Shown: piece after piece, positions 21,421 to 64,000 of the stretch | How positions within the stretch are numbered: position 1 is the stretch's first letter | How the letters are laid out: each line of letters opens with the position of its first letter | Assembly: GCF_039555335.1 (NCBI RefSeq) | Contig: NW_027305495.1 | Location: 248,001-312,000 of the forward strand | Direction: 5' to 3' | From: Amphiura filiformis | Lineage: Eukaryota; Echinodermata; Ophiuroidea; Amphilepidida; Amphiuridae | Length of the DNA stretch: 64,000 nucleotides | Position numbers and translations under genes: made by a program | Notes under the pieces: model-generated | What the model was told of the DNA's origin: nothing | The model's database searches: none | What the model saw: the letters and a program-made list of their open reading frames with translations, nothing else

Positions 21421-21546
21421 TGCGAGCGCGTGTGCCCCTTTAAAGTGTAATGCGGGAGCTCTGTGCACAGCTTTGTCTGTTTTGCTTTGGAAAGCGTTCA
21501 TATTAAAGTTCAATCAGTTCAGTGTGTGCAGAGTTGAAAAGATTCA

Positions 21547-21926
21547 CTTTAAAGTCATAATGTACGATCTTATAATATGAATTTGGTTAATTTTTTTCAA
21601 ACCTGATTTTTGGCATATTTGTAATGTTTACACATGTCACAACTTGCACCTAAATGGAATCAACCAAATTTCTTGTGTTTGTAGGTATAACAGAGCAAAG
21701 TTCGACATAAAGTCATAATTCAAAGAATTATGACTTTATGTCCTCCCATAGAACTGCGTGTTAAACGGCCAAAATAACAAGCAGTGTTTCTTTCACTTTA
21801 CCTCGTTATTTCAGCTAAAAATTAACAGAAACCATTCCCGATAATTATTACTAGTATTATTTCAGCATTTTGAGTACATAATGACAAATTTAAAATTTGA
21901 AGGAAATCGTACATTAAGCCTTTAAT
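21547..21926. mobile_element. TTAAAGCC MITE, right copy
   Basis: The ends TTAAAGTCATAATGTACGAT and (reverse complement) TTAAAGGCTTAATGTACGAT pair with each other. The internal palindrome GACATAAAGTCATAATTC/GAATTATGACTTTATGTC is conserved. Inverted relative to 21048-21420, with about 125 bases of spacer between the two, so the pair can form a larger stem. Confidence 0.8.
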
Positions 21927-22000
21927 GGTTGATATGCAGATACCAATTGGAACCAGCCTTTTTGGGTAAATGTATTTCCTTCCCTTCATTTTTCACTTTA

Positions 22001-22383
22001 AAGGTAGGCCTATACGATGTATTGTTGGTCGAAGCTGGAAAAAAAATAGTTCACAGCATCTTGCTATGATAGTGAGCTTTATCAAAAATTGCATTGCTCA
22101 ATTCATAGCGAGCAAGTAGAAGAATTCAAATATCACAGATATACTTTTGTAGGTCCTGTGGTTCTTGAGTTATGTTGTAAAGAGGGCTGAAACAACAACA
22201 CTTTTGTAAAACGTACATAACTCATTAACAACAATAAATTAAGCAAGTTTTCAAAGTATATGATTTGTACAATGAACTTTTGCAAAACACCAAAGTGTTA
22301 TTTTTAATAATATATTGATTCAGATAATGAAAATCGATTTTATTTCTTGCTTTTCGACCAACAATACCTCGTATAACCTTAAG
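22001..22383. mobile_element. MITE with ATTGTTGGTCGAA ends
   Basis: The left end AAGGTAGGCCTATACGATGT then ATTGTTGGTCGAAGC, and the right end TTTTCGACCAACAATACC then TCGTATAACCTT, form an inverted repeat of about 30 bases. A degenerate inverted relative covers 24421-24770 (shared: ACGTTTTACAAAAGTGTTGT, AGCCCTCTTTACAACATAAC). Confidence 0.75.
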
Positions 22384-22545
22384 GGATCGGATAACAACGT
22401 TTGCACAGCATTTTTCGTGACACAATCGGTATTTGTTAGCCATGTAGAAGCATTTTTACTTTATCGTTATGGAATATCTAGACCCAGTAAAATTCACACA
22501 CACGAAGTAAATTTACAATTACTTGCACAATACAACACTGATATA

Positions 22546-23432
22546 CAGGGTGAGTCAAAAAAAGTGCAATAGAGCAAAGAATCGATATTTATGTAAGAAC
22601 CACTTTGAACTTTCCAATTATTGAAAGTTTCTATAAATGCCACACTCAATAGTCACCTGTTGTTAAAAACTGAAGTCAATCACATCTACCGTTTAATTTT
22701 TATGAGTCCTTTTGCTACGATACCCAATTTCATTATTTGTCCACGAGGTACCATGTATTTTGAATGAGTGCACACAGTGCACGATAAAGGCACCAGCTCT
22801 GAAACTGACTTTAACTTAAATAAGGTTGATTTTTGCGTTATTTTAATTTATTTTTTCTGTTCAAACTAACTTTTTAACATTACTTTAAGTCCTTCATACC
22901 TCACTCGACTCCAACTCCAGTTTTTTTAATCCCGGTATGTCCAACTTACTGGATATTTTATAATTCACTCCACGTCAATTTGCGCGCATTTCATTTCGAC
23001 ATTTGAAGAAATCCGCCTGCAAATGTGTCTGTTTTTGATAGAGAATAAACATCTTTAAAGTAAAGGTAAAATGAAAATAACAAAAAATAATGTTTCTTTT
23101 CCTTAAACAAGACCACGGACAATAACAATTTGGGTGCTTCATTTTATTTCAATGCCAATGAGGTTAAGAAAATAGCAGTTGTTCCAAATCTACCTTACAC
23201 AAAGTGGACTGACTTTCAAATTTTAGATGTTTCTTGGATAAACATTAAAATTGGGTATCGCTATAAAATGTGTCATAAAAACAAAACGGTAAATGCTAAT
23301 TCCTTGCTTTTTTCACACAAGGTCACTAATGGATATATCATTTATAAAATGTTTTAAATCCTATCAGGTTCAAATGGGTTCTTAAATAAAAATGGATTCT
23401 TTTCTCTATTGCACTTTTTTTTACTCACCCTG
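22546..23432. mobile_element. Mariner-like non-autonomous element, 887 bp
   Basis: The left end is CAGGGTGAGTCAAAAAAAGT; the right end in reverse complement is CAGGGTGAGTAAAAAAAAGT. Similarity runs about 65 bases, through GCAATAGAG and TAAGAACC. TA stands on both sides (22544-22545 and 23433-23434). The CAGGGTG start and TA duplication are typical of Tc1/mariner elements and resemble the element at 9196-10048. No transposase frame remains. Confidence 0.85.
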
Positions 23433-23536
23433 TACTTTTCATGCCATGCACCTGTTGAAACGAATAGCGAACACTAAACATTGTCGAAATCTCTCTGCTA
23501 AAAATATCTTACACTTCCCATAATGCATTTCTTCCA

Positions 23537-23898
23537 TTAAAGGCCCATTCAGTGATTTGCTCATCCGGACGATCATAAAAATCATCAAAATTCAGATTTT
23601 GGCACCTTTGTCATTGTCATATGTGCTAACATAGGCTGCGAGTGGTTCAGCCGAAAGCCATGTATGTAACACTGCAAAATAAGACATTTTACACTGACAG
23701 TATCTACATGTAAAAGCTACGTGTATTTGAATGGTACCTCAACATCATCAGTACTGCTGTTTTTTTCGTTTTTTGCCAAATTTGTCATTTCAAAAATACC
23801 AAATGACAATTTCAATGACTTATCCTTCACTTTTAAGCAATTTATAAACAATTTTAATTTGATTACACGTGCGCTGGAATCACTGAGTGGGTCTTTAA
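23537..23898. mobile_element. MITE, CATTCAGTGAT ends, copy 2
   Basis: The ends TTAAAGGCCCATTCAGTGAT and ATCACTGAGTGGGTCTTTAA are inverted repeats. The body matches 18288-18730 in inverted orientation (GGTTCAGCCGAAAGCC, AATAAGACATTTTACAC, CTTTTAAGCAATTTATAA). Confidence 0.75.
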
Positions 23899-23969
23899 GT
23901 TCTGTACTGATTTGCTATGTTGTGCCACATGGGTCGATAGTGAGCGAAATATAACTTTGTGAACAGAGC

Positions 23970-24360
23970 GTATCTTCTTATTACTTTATTAACATATAAA
24001 ACCCAGGACATGGCCAACATGCAAGTGCAAAACAACAGCATGGACCAATGCAGGGTAAACAAAGCAAAAAGAAACAACTACATTTGAGAAATGCATAAAA
24101 AACCGGGATAAAAAAGTAATTTAAAAGAGCCAACAAACAATATTAACAATTTGAGGTATTTGAGGTCATCCCACAAGGGCTCTTTGTTACAATTCCAAAT
24201 ACTATATATAATGAACCCAACAAAGTTAATTTAAAAATGTCTTTGGTGAACTTTTTTGGTGAACTTTGGAAAGTTTGAAAATAGAACGCACACGAAAAAC
24301 GTTATCTTTACTGACAGGCTGCAGGCCACGCCCTGGTAAGAACAAAAGAAGACCGGCATA
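23970..24360 (-). repeat. Dispersed repeat, inverted copy of 59100-59450
   Basis: Words such as GAACAGAGCG, CATGGACCAATGCAGGG, GGTCATCCCACAAGGGCTCT and GTTATCTTTACTGAC recur in reverse complement at 59100-59450. This probably represents the 3' portion of a retroelement, but no protein motif supports a family. Confidence 0.65.
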
Positions 24361-24899
24361 TTTGTTTTGCTTACGAGCATGCTTTTCTAAATAAATTGTT
24401 TAATAACAGTTGAAAGCGCTGTTAAGGGTAGGCTACAATTGCTCGAAGCAGCCAAAATCTATTTTCATTATCGATATCAATATATCATTAAAAATAACGC
24501 TCTGATGTTTGGCAAAACGCTTTGATGTTTTGCAAAACTTCATTCTACAAATCATATCCGTTGAAAACTTGTTGTCAATTAGTTATGCACGTTTTACAAA
24601 AGTGTTGTTGTTTCAGCCCTCTTTACAACATAACTAAGAAGCACATGACCTACAAAAGTATATCTGTGATATTTGAATTATTCTACACACTCTCTATGAA
24701 ATGATCAATGCAATTTTTGCCAAAGCTCTACCAAATCGCAACAATTTAAAATAAACACTGCACGAAAAGTAACGCTGCTGTTATAAATACTCCAATGGCG
24801 TCAGAACTAATAAATGTGTCCACAATATTTCAACATAGAAAGAAGGATAATTTATTTGCGCGCATTTTGATACCATATTTGTCCAATATCGTTCAATAT

Positions 24900-25243
24900 T
24901 AAAGGAGGATTTCGTGATCCTAGCATCCTCTTTTTATGACATTTTCAGTAGATATCCACGAAAAAGCTTATTTCCAAAATTTCAGTTGATTCCGATTTTG
25001 CGTTTGCGAGTTATGCATGATTATGTGTATTACACTGCTCCATAGACAATGTGTTGTAATTTCGTTCTGGTGCACCAGAACGAAATTCAAATTTGGCGAT
25101 ATTTTTGCTAAACGAATTAATCTGCAAGAAATATTTGGTACATAAACATTATGTAGCCAGAGGTATCCAGTGGTGTAAAAATCTCAACTTTTTTTTTGGA
25201 AAAGTGTGGGGTTGAGGCTGTGGATCACGAAATGCCCCTTTAA
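24900..25243. mobile_element. MITE with TTTCGTGATCC ends
   Basis: The left end TAAAGGAGGATTTCGTGATC and the right end GATCACGAAATGCCCCTTTA are inverted repeats with few mismatches. A palindrome TTTCGTTCTGGTGCACCAGA lies in the middle. A second, right-truncated copy is at 35193-35480 in the first ABCC introns. Confidence 0.75.
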
Positions 25244-25608
25244 CATTACAGCAGTGTTTTTAAAGAAAAATGCCCGAATTTAAAAGTTGCAGCTATGTGT
25301 ATTGATTTGAAGTCAGTGCGAAGAGAATGGAGGGTTTTACGTACCACAATATTTGCGTAATAACCATTGATCGCTGTAATCTGCAACTTAAAAATTCTTT
25401 ATATAAATTATAAGAATTACTGTAATACTGTGTTGTTAAGGGTACTGGAATGAGCGTTTAGATGAGGGTGCAGTACCCCCTTAATCACTCAAAAATCACT
25501 GAAATCATTACTTCTTGTTCAATTACTAATATTAGTATCAGATACTAAGCGTTTCCCTATTGCATAATACAACAAATCAATATTGTGACTAAATCGGTTC
25601 AAGGTAAA

Positions 25609-25870
25609 TGAAGACCTGAGCGCAAGAAGACCGTAAGCCCACTTGGCCCCTCAACATGTATACACTACGTATAGTTTTTTAGGGTTTTATAACGTTTAAT
25701 ACATGTTCCAGGGTGAAAACATCATGAAATGTTGTGAAAGATTTGTTTTGGCCCCTGAACACGTATAAAACATTACCAAACAACTATACGAAACTATACG
25801 CAACTGCAGTGTATACAGTCATGTTGAGGGGCTAAGTGGACTTACGGTCTTCTTGCACTCAAGTCTTCAA
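25609..25870. mobile_element. GAAGACC foldback element, copy 3
   Basis: Full-length relative of 20776-21029, with both arms (GAAGACCTGAGCGCAAGAAG and its inverted partner ending AAGTCTTCAA). It ends one or two bases before the left end of the 25874-28240 element. Confidence 0.85.
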
Positions 25871-27234
25871 ATACCGTAAACGTTCGCCTAATGGCGCTAT
25901 GGAGTTTATAGAAATGAGAGAGCGCCCTCCCTGTAAAAGCCCAGTATCATCACTAAAAATTAAGGGCGCGTGTAGTTAAAGCGTGAAACCTATCGACACA
26001 TTCAAGTATGACCAAGGTCAAACAACGATATTCATGATAATGTGGTAATCATTCAGCTATTACGTAGTGGCCCAGTTAGCAGAGCATCAGACGAGGATAG
26101 AGGGAACTTTAGGGTCTCCCATGCAGAAATTTCCACAAATTTGCTTTAGAATGTCTGTCAATGTTTGTTTTTTTCTGATTTGGGGAAATAGTATCTCTTT
26201 TTGTTTAAAATCTGTTAATTTTTATTTGTTTAGGTACTTTTTTCTCTATTCAGTTGATTTTATCTTTATCGTTTTTATTTATTTATTTATTTATTTTATT
26301 TGTTTGTGTCTTTTTTTTCACGATTCTTTGTTTCTCTGTTGGTTTGATCTCTTTTCATTTCATTTTACTTTGTTTCTCTTGTATTTAACCATTAATATGG
26401 AGAGTAACTACTATGGTATAATGGGTTCTTCCCTGAAATTATATAAAAGCAATATTAATTATTATTATTATTATTGTTAAGTTCGTCGGTTTTTATCAAA
26501 TAGTATAAAACCCATAAAACCGACTTCTCTATACATGTTTGCACCCAGATTCTTTTGTCGCGAACGACAAGTTTTTCAATTCGCTCGAGTGTCTTTGACT
26601 ATGCTGCAGTGGTTATGAAAGGATTCAAAAGATAACCTCTGCCCTAATAATCCCAAGCTTTTGTCTGAAACTGCTTCAATAGGATGTTTCATTATATTTC
26701 AGTCTTCGGTTACGTGTAAAGCGATTATCATTATATGGACAATATCACGCATTTCTGAATCTGGATCATAATGATCGCTATACAAAAATTGCTTGACTCC
26801 GATACCACGGAGTAACGCATCCTTGGTAACGCAACCACTTCGTGGTCTGATGGATATGCTCTGTTGTCTGAGTTCGATCCTTTTAATAAAATGAAAAAGA
26901 AAAAAAACAAAAAACAAAACAAACAGCTGACCTATTATAATGAATAAATCAATAAAGTAAATAATACACTTTGTATAGTTACACAATTTGAAACATTGAG
27001 GACGTATATTTTTGCAAAGGATTGATCTTATCCGCGCATAGTTGATAGGTACCAGGTGTAGCAAATTTGGTCCCACCGCGGTTTTTGTTGCCGTTTGGAA
27101 TTATGTTTCGTAGTGACTATTTATCGAAAAAATGATTTTAAAAAAACCCAACAACAATCAAAACGAATCATAATATTCATTCCAAAAATGGGGACATAAA
27201 CATTTATTGACGCTTCTTCACATAAAATAGGGTC

Positions 27235-27312
27235 AGTGATCAAGATTTGAACCAGTACCCTGAATAAATCAAGGCGCACGCTCTGCCGACTGAGCTAACG
27301 GGTCAGACAGAA
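27235..27312 (-). repeat. tRNA-like (SINE-type) fragment
   Basis: The minus strand reads TAGCTCAGTCGGCAGAGC (A box/D arm) and GGTTCAAATCTTG (B box/T loop) at tRNA spacing. The acceptor ends do not pair, so it is a tRNA-derived SINE head or pseudogene rather than a working tRNA gene. Confidence 0.6.
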
Positions 27313-27543
27313 ACACAGTGTAATTTTGAACAGAAGAATATTCACACACTATGAAAAAAATACAATGACAGATTTACCAAAATGAGTTTGGTATGAATCG
27401 ATCTGCAAATTAAGGACAATGACATTTTGAGAAAGAATACCTGACCCTCCCCCCAAAAAAAAATTCACCAAAACATTTACCACTCTAGTAATTATTAACC
27501 TAGAGCGTTTTATAGTGAGCCAGATTATACGTTATTCGGCGTA

Positions 27544-27774
27544 TAGAGGTTATCCGTGTTCTATAAGCTGCATATCCTATCAACGACTGCTATACCTTGT
27601 TTAGGACTTTCAAAAGAAGTACCTGCATGTGCAACCATGACTGTTTCAAAATAGCCCGCCAAGAGTCATGCAGGTTGCTCCGAGGTCATGCATTGAATTG
27701 GTTTGAATAAAGAATACTACGGGAATCAGCGCCTTTTGTTAGAAGTCACACATGAGTAAAGTGGATAACCTCTA
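27544..27774 (+). mobile_element. TAGAGGTTATCC MITE, copy 1
   Basis: The ends TAGAGGTTATCC and GGATAACCTCTA are perfect inverted repeats of 12 bases. The body includes TATAAGCTGCATATCCTATC and GTCACACATGAGTAAAGT. Copies also at 27804-28026 (same orientation) and 53607-53840 (inverted). Confidence 0.85.
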
Positions 27775-27803
27775 TTAGCGTGTAAGTATACTGCAAAATC
27801 AAC

Positions 27804-28026
27804 AGAGGTTATCCGTGTTCTATAAGCTGCATATCCTATCAGCGACCGATATACCTTGTTTTAGGACTTTCAAAAGAAGTACCTGCATATGCAACCATCA
27901 TTGTTTCAAAATAGCCCGCCAAAGTCATGCAGGTAACTCCGAGGTCGTGTATTGAATTGGTTTGAATAAGGTATACTACGGGAACAGTCGTTAGAAGTCA
28001 CACATGAGTAAAGTGGATAACCTCTA
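27804..28026 (+). mobile_element. TAGAGGTTATCC MITE, copy 2
   Basis: About 90 percent similar by eye to copy 1, with a short deletion near the right end (the GCGCCTTTTG words are gone). Only 29 bases separate the two copies, which suggests a local tandem event or repeated insertion. Confidence 0.85.
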
Positions 28027-28243
28027 TTGTTATTGCAGTATAATCTTTCCGCATACAGCCACTATAATCACACTCCTTGTAACCTAACTGTTTGATCACG
28101 TCACGAAAGTTTGCTTCTGAATCATTATGTCGAGGTTGCAGACTCTAACAACACGTATCCTTAATGCTGTTGGGATTTTGCAAGGATGGCGCTCTCTCAT
28201 TTCTATAAAGTCTATAGCGCCATTAGGCGAACGTTTACGGTAC

Positions 28244-29595
28244 ATTAGAGTGATTCAAACACGTGGTCTTTTGCATCATGAGGTTTTTGCTCGTTGTAGA
28301 AGGTCTAGTGTCTATTTTGGAAATGATACAGATCACCAGTTTCACTTTGACCTTGGATCTGAACTTGAAACATAACAAAACCTTTTGTACTGTGTTTATG
28401 TGTGTGTGTGTGGTATTCTTTGGAGCGAAAAAATGAATTACATTTTGCTATGCTATACATTACACGTGTATTTATATATATTCCGACAAGTTATTGTGTG
28501 TCATAAGGCAGGTAAGATTTTCATTAATTTATCTTTGATCTCCAAAATGGGTGATCATTTAGCCATTATAACAAAGGCCAATATGAATTATTGAATTGTT
28601 TAGAAACAGTTATTTATTACACTGCCCCTATTTACATCATAGCAGTCAGATGTATGGGTATCGTACATCTTTGCATAGTTATTTTCTGTATTATTGTAAT
28701 TGCAATAGCCAGGTGGCATGTTCAGAAATTGTATTGGTTGTAAACACTGTCGTGAGCAGGGGGGTGGGGAGCTGATGATCTACATGCTGTTCCTAAACTA
28801 TATCTAAATGCATCAGACCCTATGAAAATTAAACGTTTTCAAGAAAAGGGGCAATAAAGTGTTGACATTTTTACCTGAAAGGGACCATGCAGAAGGCGCT
28901 ATTAAGCCGTCCCTTTTGAATTGGTTGAATAGCATAATTATAAATATTTTAAGCACGGAATTTTAATTAGCACTGCACGGATTTTAAATCTCACTGCACG
29001 AACGGGCCAGGAGACACGTTAAAATAGCCCCTGGGCGTATCCCCATGGGCAAAGCGTCTTGCTTTGTCAAACTGACATATGGGTGCTTAGTGGTGTCTGA
29101 TCTCTTCTCTTGGTTGGCTAGCATGTGCCTGTACTTTTTCTGAGAAGCAAATTACTTTTTAGCAGCAAATGCTAGAAGCATAGTTTTAGCTTTATTAGTA
29201 TAGCTCACCAGCGGGAGGGGATGTTTTTTTACTGCCGGCTGGTGAAAACACAAGACAATTTCAATCTGTGGTCTTTGTGTATGCTTAACAAATTAACTAA
29301 TCACAGCACATATTGTCAGAACTTACATAGTACACAACAGCTTTACTTCGTACTGCTAAAGCGAACTTTGATTTTCAACATGCTACACGTTGTCTCAATT
29401 GTTACACCTGTACTTTTTTATTCAGTATTGCAGCAAGTATGATACTCACTTTGAAGTACAATGCAGTCTTTGAACACTAAACATGTCTCTTACTTCCATG
29501 ATAATAATTTATAGTGAGTCTCATCTCAAGTTGAGAGTAACGCCATATTGGATTCGTAGTGGATTCGTAATATGTGCTATTTCCGCAGTATGATT
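28244..29595. other. Non-coding DNA before the minisatellite
   Basis: Several short open frames but none with homology or splice context. If ABCC transcription starts upstream of 30051, a non-coding first exon and promoter could lie here; I could not locate either. Confidence 0.35.
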
Positions 29596-30006
29596 AGTTT
29601 GATGGGGACACACCATCGGTCCGAAACACCGTCAATCCGAACCTCCGTCAGTCCGAAAACCCATCACCCTTAACCTAACCCTTACCCTAACCCTAACGGG
29701 CTTTCGGACTGACGGGGGTTCGGATTGACGGTAACCCTAACGGGTTTTCGGACCGACGGGGGGTCGGATTGACGGTAACCCTATCGGGTTTTCGGACTGA
29801 CGGGGTTCGATTGACGGTAACCCTAACGGGTTTTCGGACTGACGGGGTTCGATTGACGGTAACCCTAACGGGTTTTCGGACTGACGGGGTTCGATTGACG
29901 GTAACCCTAACGGGTTTTCGGACTGACGGGGTTCGGATTGACGGTAACCCTAACGGGTTTTCGGACTGACAGGGTTCGGATTGACGGTGTTTCGGACTGA
30001 CGGGGA
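29596..30006 (+). repeat. Minisatellite with CCCTAA words and inverted flank
   Basis: About six units of 42 bases (CGGGTTTTCGGACTGACGGG, then GTTCGATTGACGGTAACCCTAA). To the left, the same words occur inverted (CCGTCAATCCGAACC, CCGTCAGTCCGAAAACCC), and between the two orientations lies a short telomere-like run CCTAACCCTTACCCTAACCC at about 29674. The 66-residue open frame (TVTLTGFRTDGVRL repeats) results from the unit being a multiple of three. It ends about 45 bases before the splice acceptor of the first recognised ABCC exon. Confidence 0.9.
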
Positions 30007-30128
30007 GACCCCAGTTTTATAACATTGAACTGTGCATTACTATTTTCCAGTGTAAACGATGAATTCAGCCAAGCCAATGCGTTTAAAGGGTAACGCCAAT
30101 CATGACAATGATTATAGGAAAGGTAACC

Positions 30129-63149
<33,021 letters not shown>

Positions 63150-64000
63150 GTTGGTAGTAGAGGGTATGGCAGGAATAATAGACAAAGGGATAGGCATCCT
63201 AGACTGCTGCCCTCTGTTGAAATATGTATCCTAGGTCTAGACAATAGGCGGATTAGCGGCCATTTTGTCTTCGACATGATTTTATTCACGTGTCCTTATA
63301 CTTTAGTACACAAATATATAAGTTAACATATTAAAATTATATTTTGAATAATCAATTATATTCTGTAGTAAATCGATCAAATGACGGTGATTGTTCAGGT
63401 ATTATATGCTTGATAAAATTAAACTGTCTGACCAGCTAGTATTCTCCTCCGCCGTCAGTGTGATTCCAGACATTTCACGTACCGTGTTGCGAAGGTGGAG
63501 GAGACTAAAGCTGTATTACGGAAACGGAAGGGGTTAAAAATGATGTAGCCTAGGTCGAACAATAGCGTGACGTAGTTTCCGGCATTGTTCCTATGCACTT
63601 TCACCCTCCTGGGGTATGGTGGTGATGCTACATCTTTTCTGATTAGCCTAACATCATCCCATATTAAGCTTGGATGAATCTGCTGTCAATCATCCACTGG
63701 GTTTCAGCGGTTGGGGTTTCAGTGGTTGATGGACAGCCATGTTTATATAAATCCACAAAATGCAAACAAGCAAGCGCTGCGGCTTCTCTGTCACGAAAGG
63801 CGATATCAGATGATTGGCACCGTGGCTCCTTGGCTAGTCCTATTGTAACTATGGATACCTTTTACATTAACGGTTAGCTACAAATCTGGGTATTATATTA
63901 AAATATTTATAACCAATTAAAAAATTTCATTTATAGAAATTCATAAACCAATCAACGATCATTATTTCGAGCTTGTCGCCAGTTTTTTAGTGATGAAAAG
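63150..64000 (+). other. Start of ABCC intron 12 (open to the right)
   Basis: No segment here matches the start of the second membrane domain of ABCC proteins, so the next exon should be outside the window. A 67-residue open frame at 63674 has no homology I recognise. Confidence 0.55.

Larger units (their letters stand above)
25874..28240. mobile_element. 2.4-kb inverted-repeat element with CCGTAAACG ends
   Basis: The left arm CCGTAAACGTTCGCCTAATG then GCGCTAT, and on to GAAATGAGAGAGCGCC (25925), is found in reverse complement at 28187-28240. The two arms of about 52 bases differ at only a few positions. TA flanks both ends (25872-25873, 28241-28242), suggesting a TA-targeting DNA transposon. 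The interior has no transposase and holds two tandem copies of another MITE (27544-28026) plus tRNA-like sequence, so it is a non-autonomous carrier. Confidence 0.8.

Noticed and set aside
26067-26480. 137-residue open frame starting MAQLAEHQTR
   Set aside because: The first words resemble a tRNA-like/SINE head (TGGCCCAGTTAGCAGAGCAT) and the rest is T-rich hydrophobic low complexity. No domain recognised.
29769-29969. Repeat protein TVTLTGFRTDGVRL
   Set aside because: By-product of a 42-base minisatellite unit. No gene context, and the array is partly telomere-like DNA.
63674-63877. Next ABCC exon
   Set aside because: The 67-residue frame does not resemble the start of the second membrane domain and lacks a matching phase-1 acceptor that I could identify.

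Overview
The window is a piece of a large, repeat-rich metazoan genome. It has one clear host gene, split into short GT-AG exons on the + strand, set among retrotransposon remnants, inverted-repeat DNA elements (MITEs), minisatellites and tRNA-like SINE fragments. The short introns (1.3-6.6 kb), the vertebrate-type telomere motif TTAGGG in an interstitial array, several non-LTR retrotransposon lineages, a Penelope-like element and many AGGTCA-rich repeats suggest a marine invertebrate, possibly a deuterostome such as an echinoderm or hemichordate. That taxonomic guess is inference; nothing here fixes the species.

The host gene runs from about 30051 to beyond the right edge. Twelve coding exons can be joined in a consistent frame (last one ends at 63149, phase 1). 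They encode about 754 residues: a short basic N-terminus, the first six-helix transmembrane domain and the complete first nucleotide-binding domain of a 'short' ABCC transporter, most like ABCC5/MRP5. The second half must lie beyond 64000. Splice phases match at every junction and all ATP-binding motifs are present, so the gene looks functional.

Layout. 1-900: possible terminal exon of another gene (weak) and a LINE 3' end (885-1288). 2-4 kb: foldback and dispersed repeats. 4.05-10.8 kb: two decayed minus-strand LINEs, one split by a 2.4-kb inverted-repeat element, the other by an 853-bp mariner-like element. 10.8-18 kb: a satellite family, a Penelope-like fragment with inverted terminal copies and a 17-bp target duplication (12227-12932), a plus-strand L2/CR1-type LINE (13015-15211) and a 16-copy minisatellite (16150-17412). 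18-29.5 kb: mostly MITE families, plus a TTAGGG array inside a 32-bp inverted repeat. 29.6-30.0 kb: a telomere-like minisatellite ending just before the first recognised ABCC exon. 30-63 kb: the ABCC gene. Its introns hold a nearly full-length L1/Tx1-type LINE (39621-45133, 13-bp target duplication), many foldback elements and two tandem arrays that have copied the gene's own 5' splice sites.

Most notable are (1) a decayed tandem array of partial exon copies (59690-61155), each with the 3' part of the NBD1 Walker-A exon and, usually, a splice donor; (2) a similar array at the donor of the exon ending 54046; (3) foldback elements carrying iterated ACACGTGT palindromes; (4) a 2.4-kb inverted-repeat element with nine copies of a spaced motif resembling GTATTCGTAGGTAA; and (5) a telomeric array enclosed in an inverted repeat.
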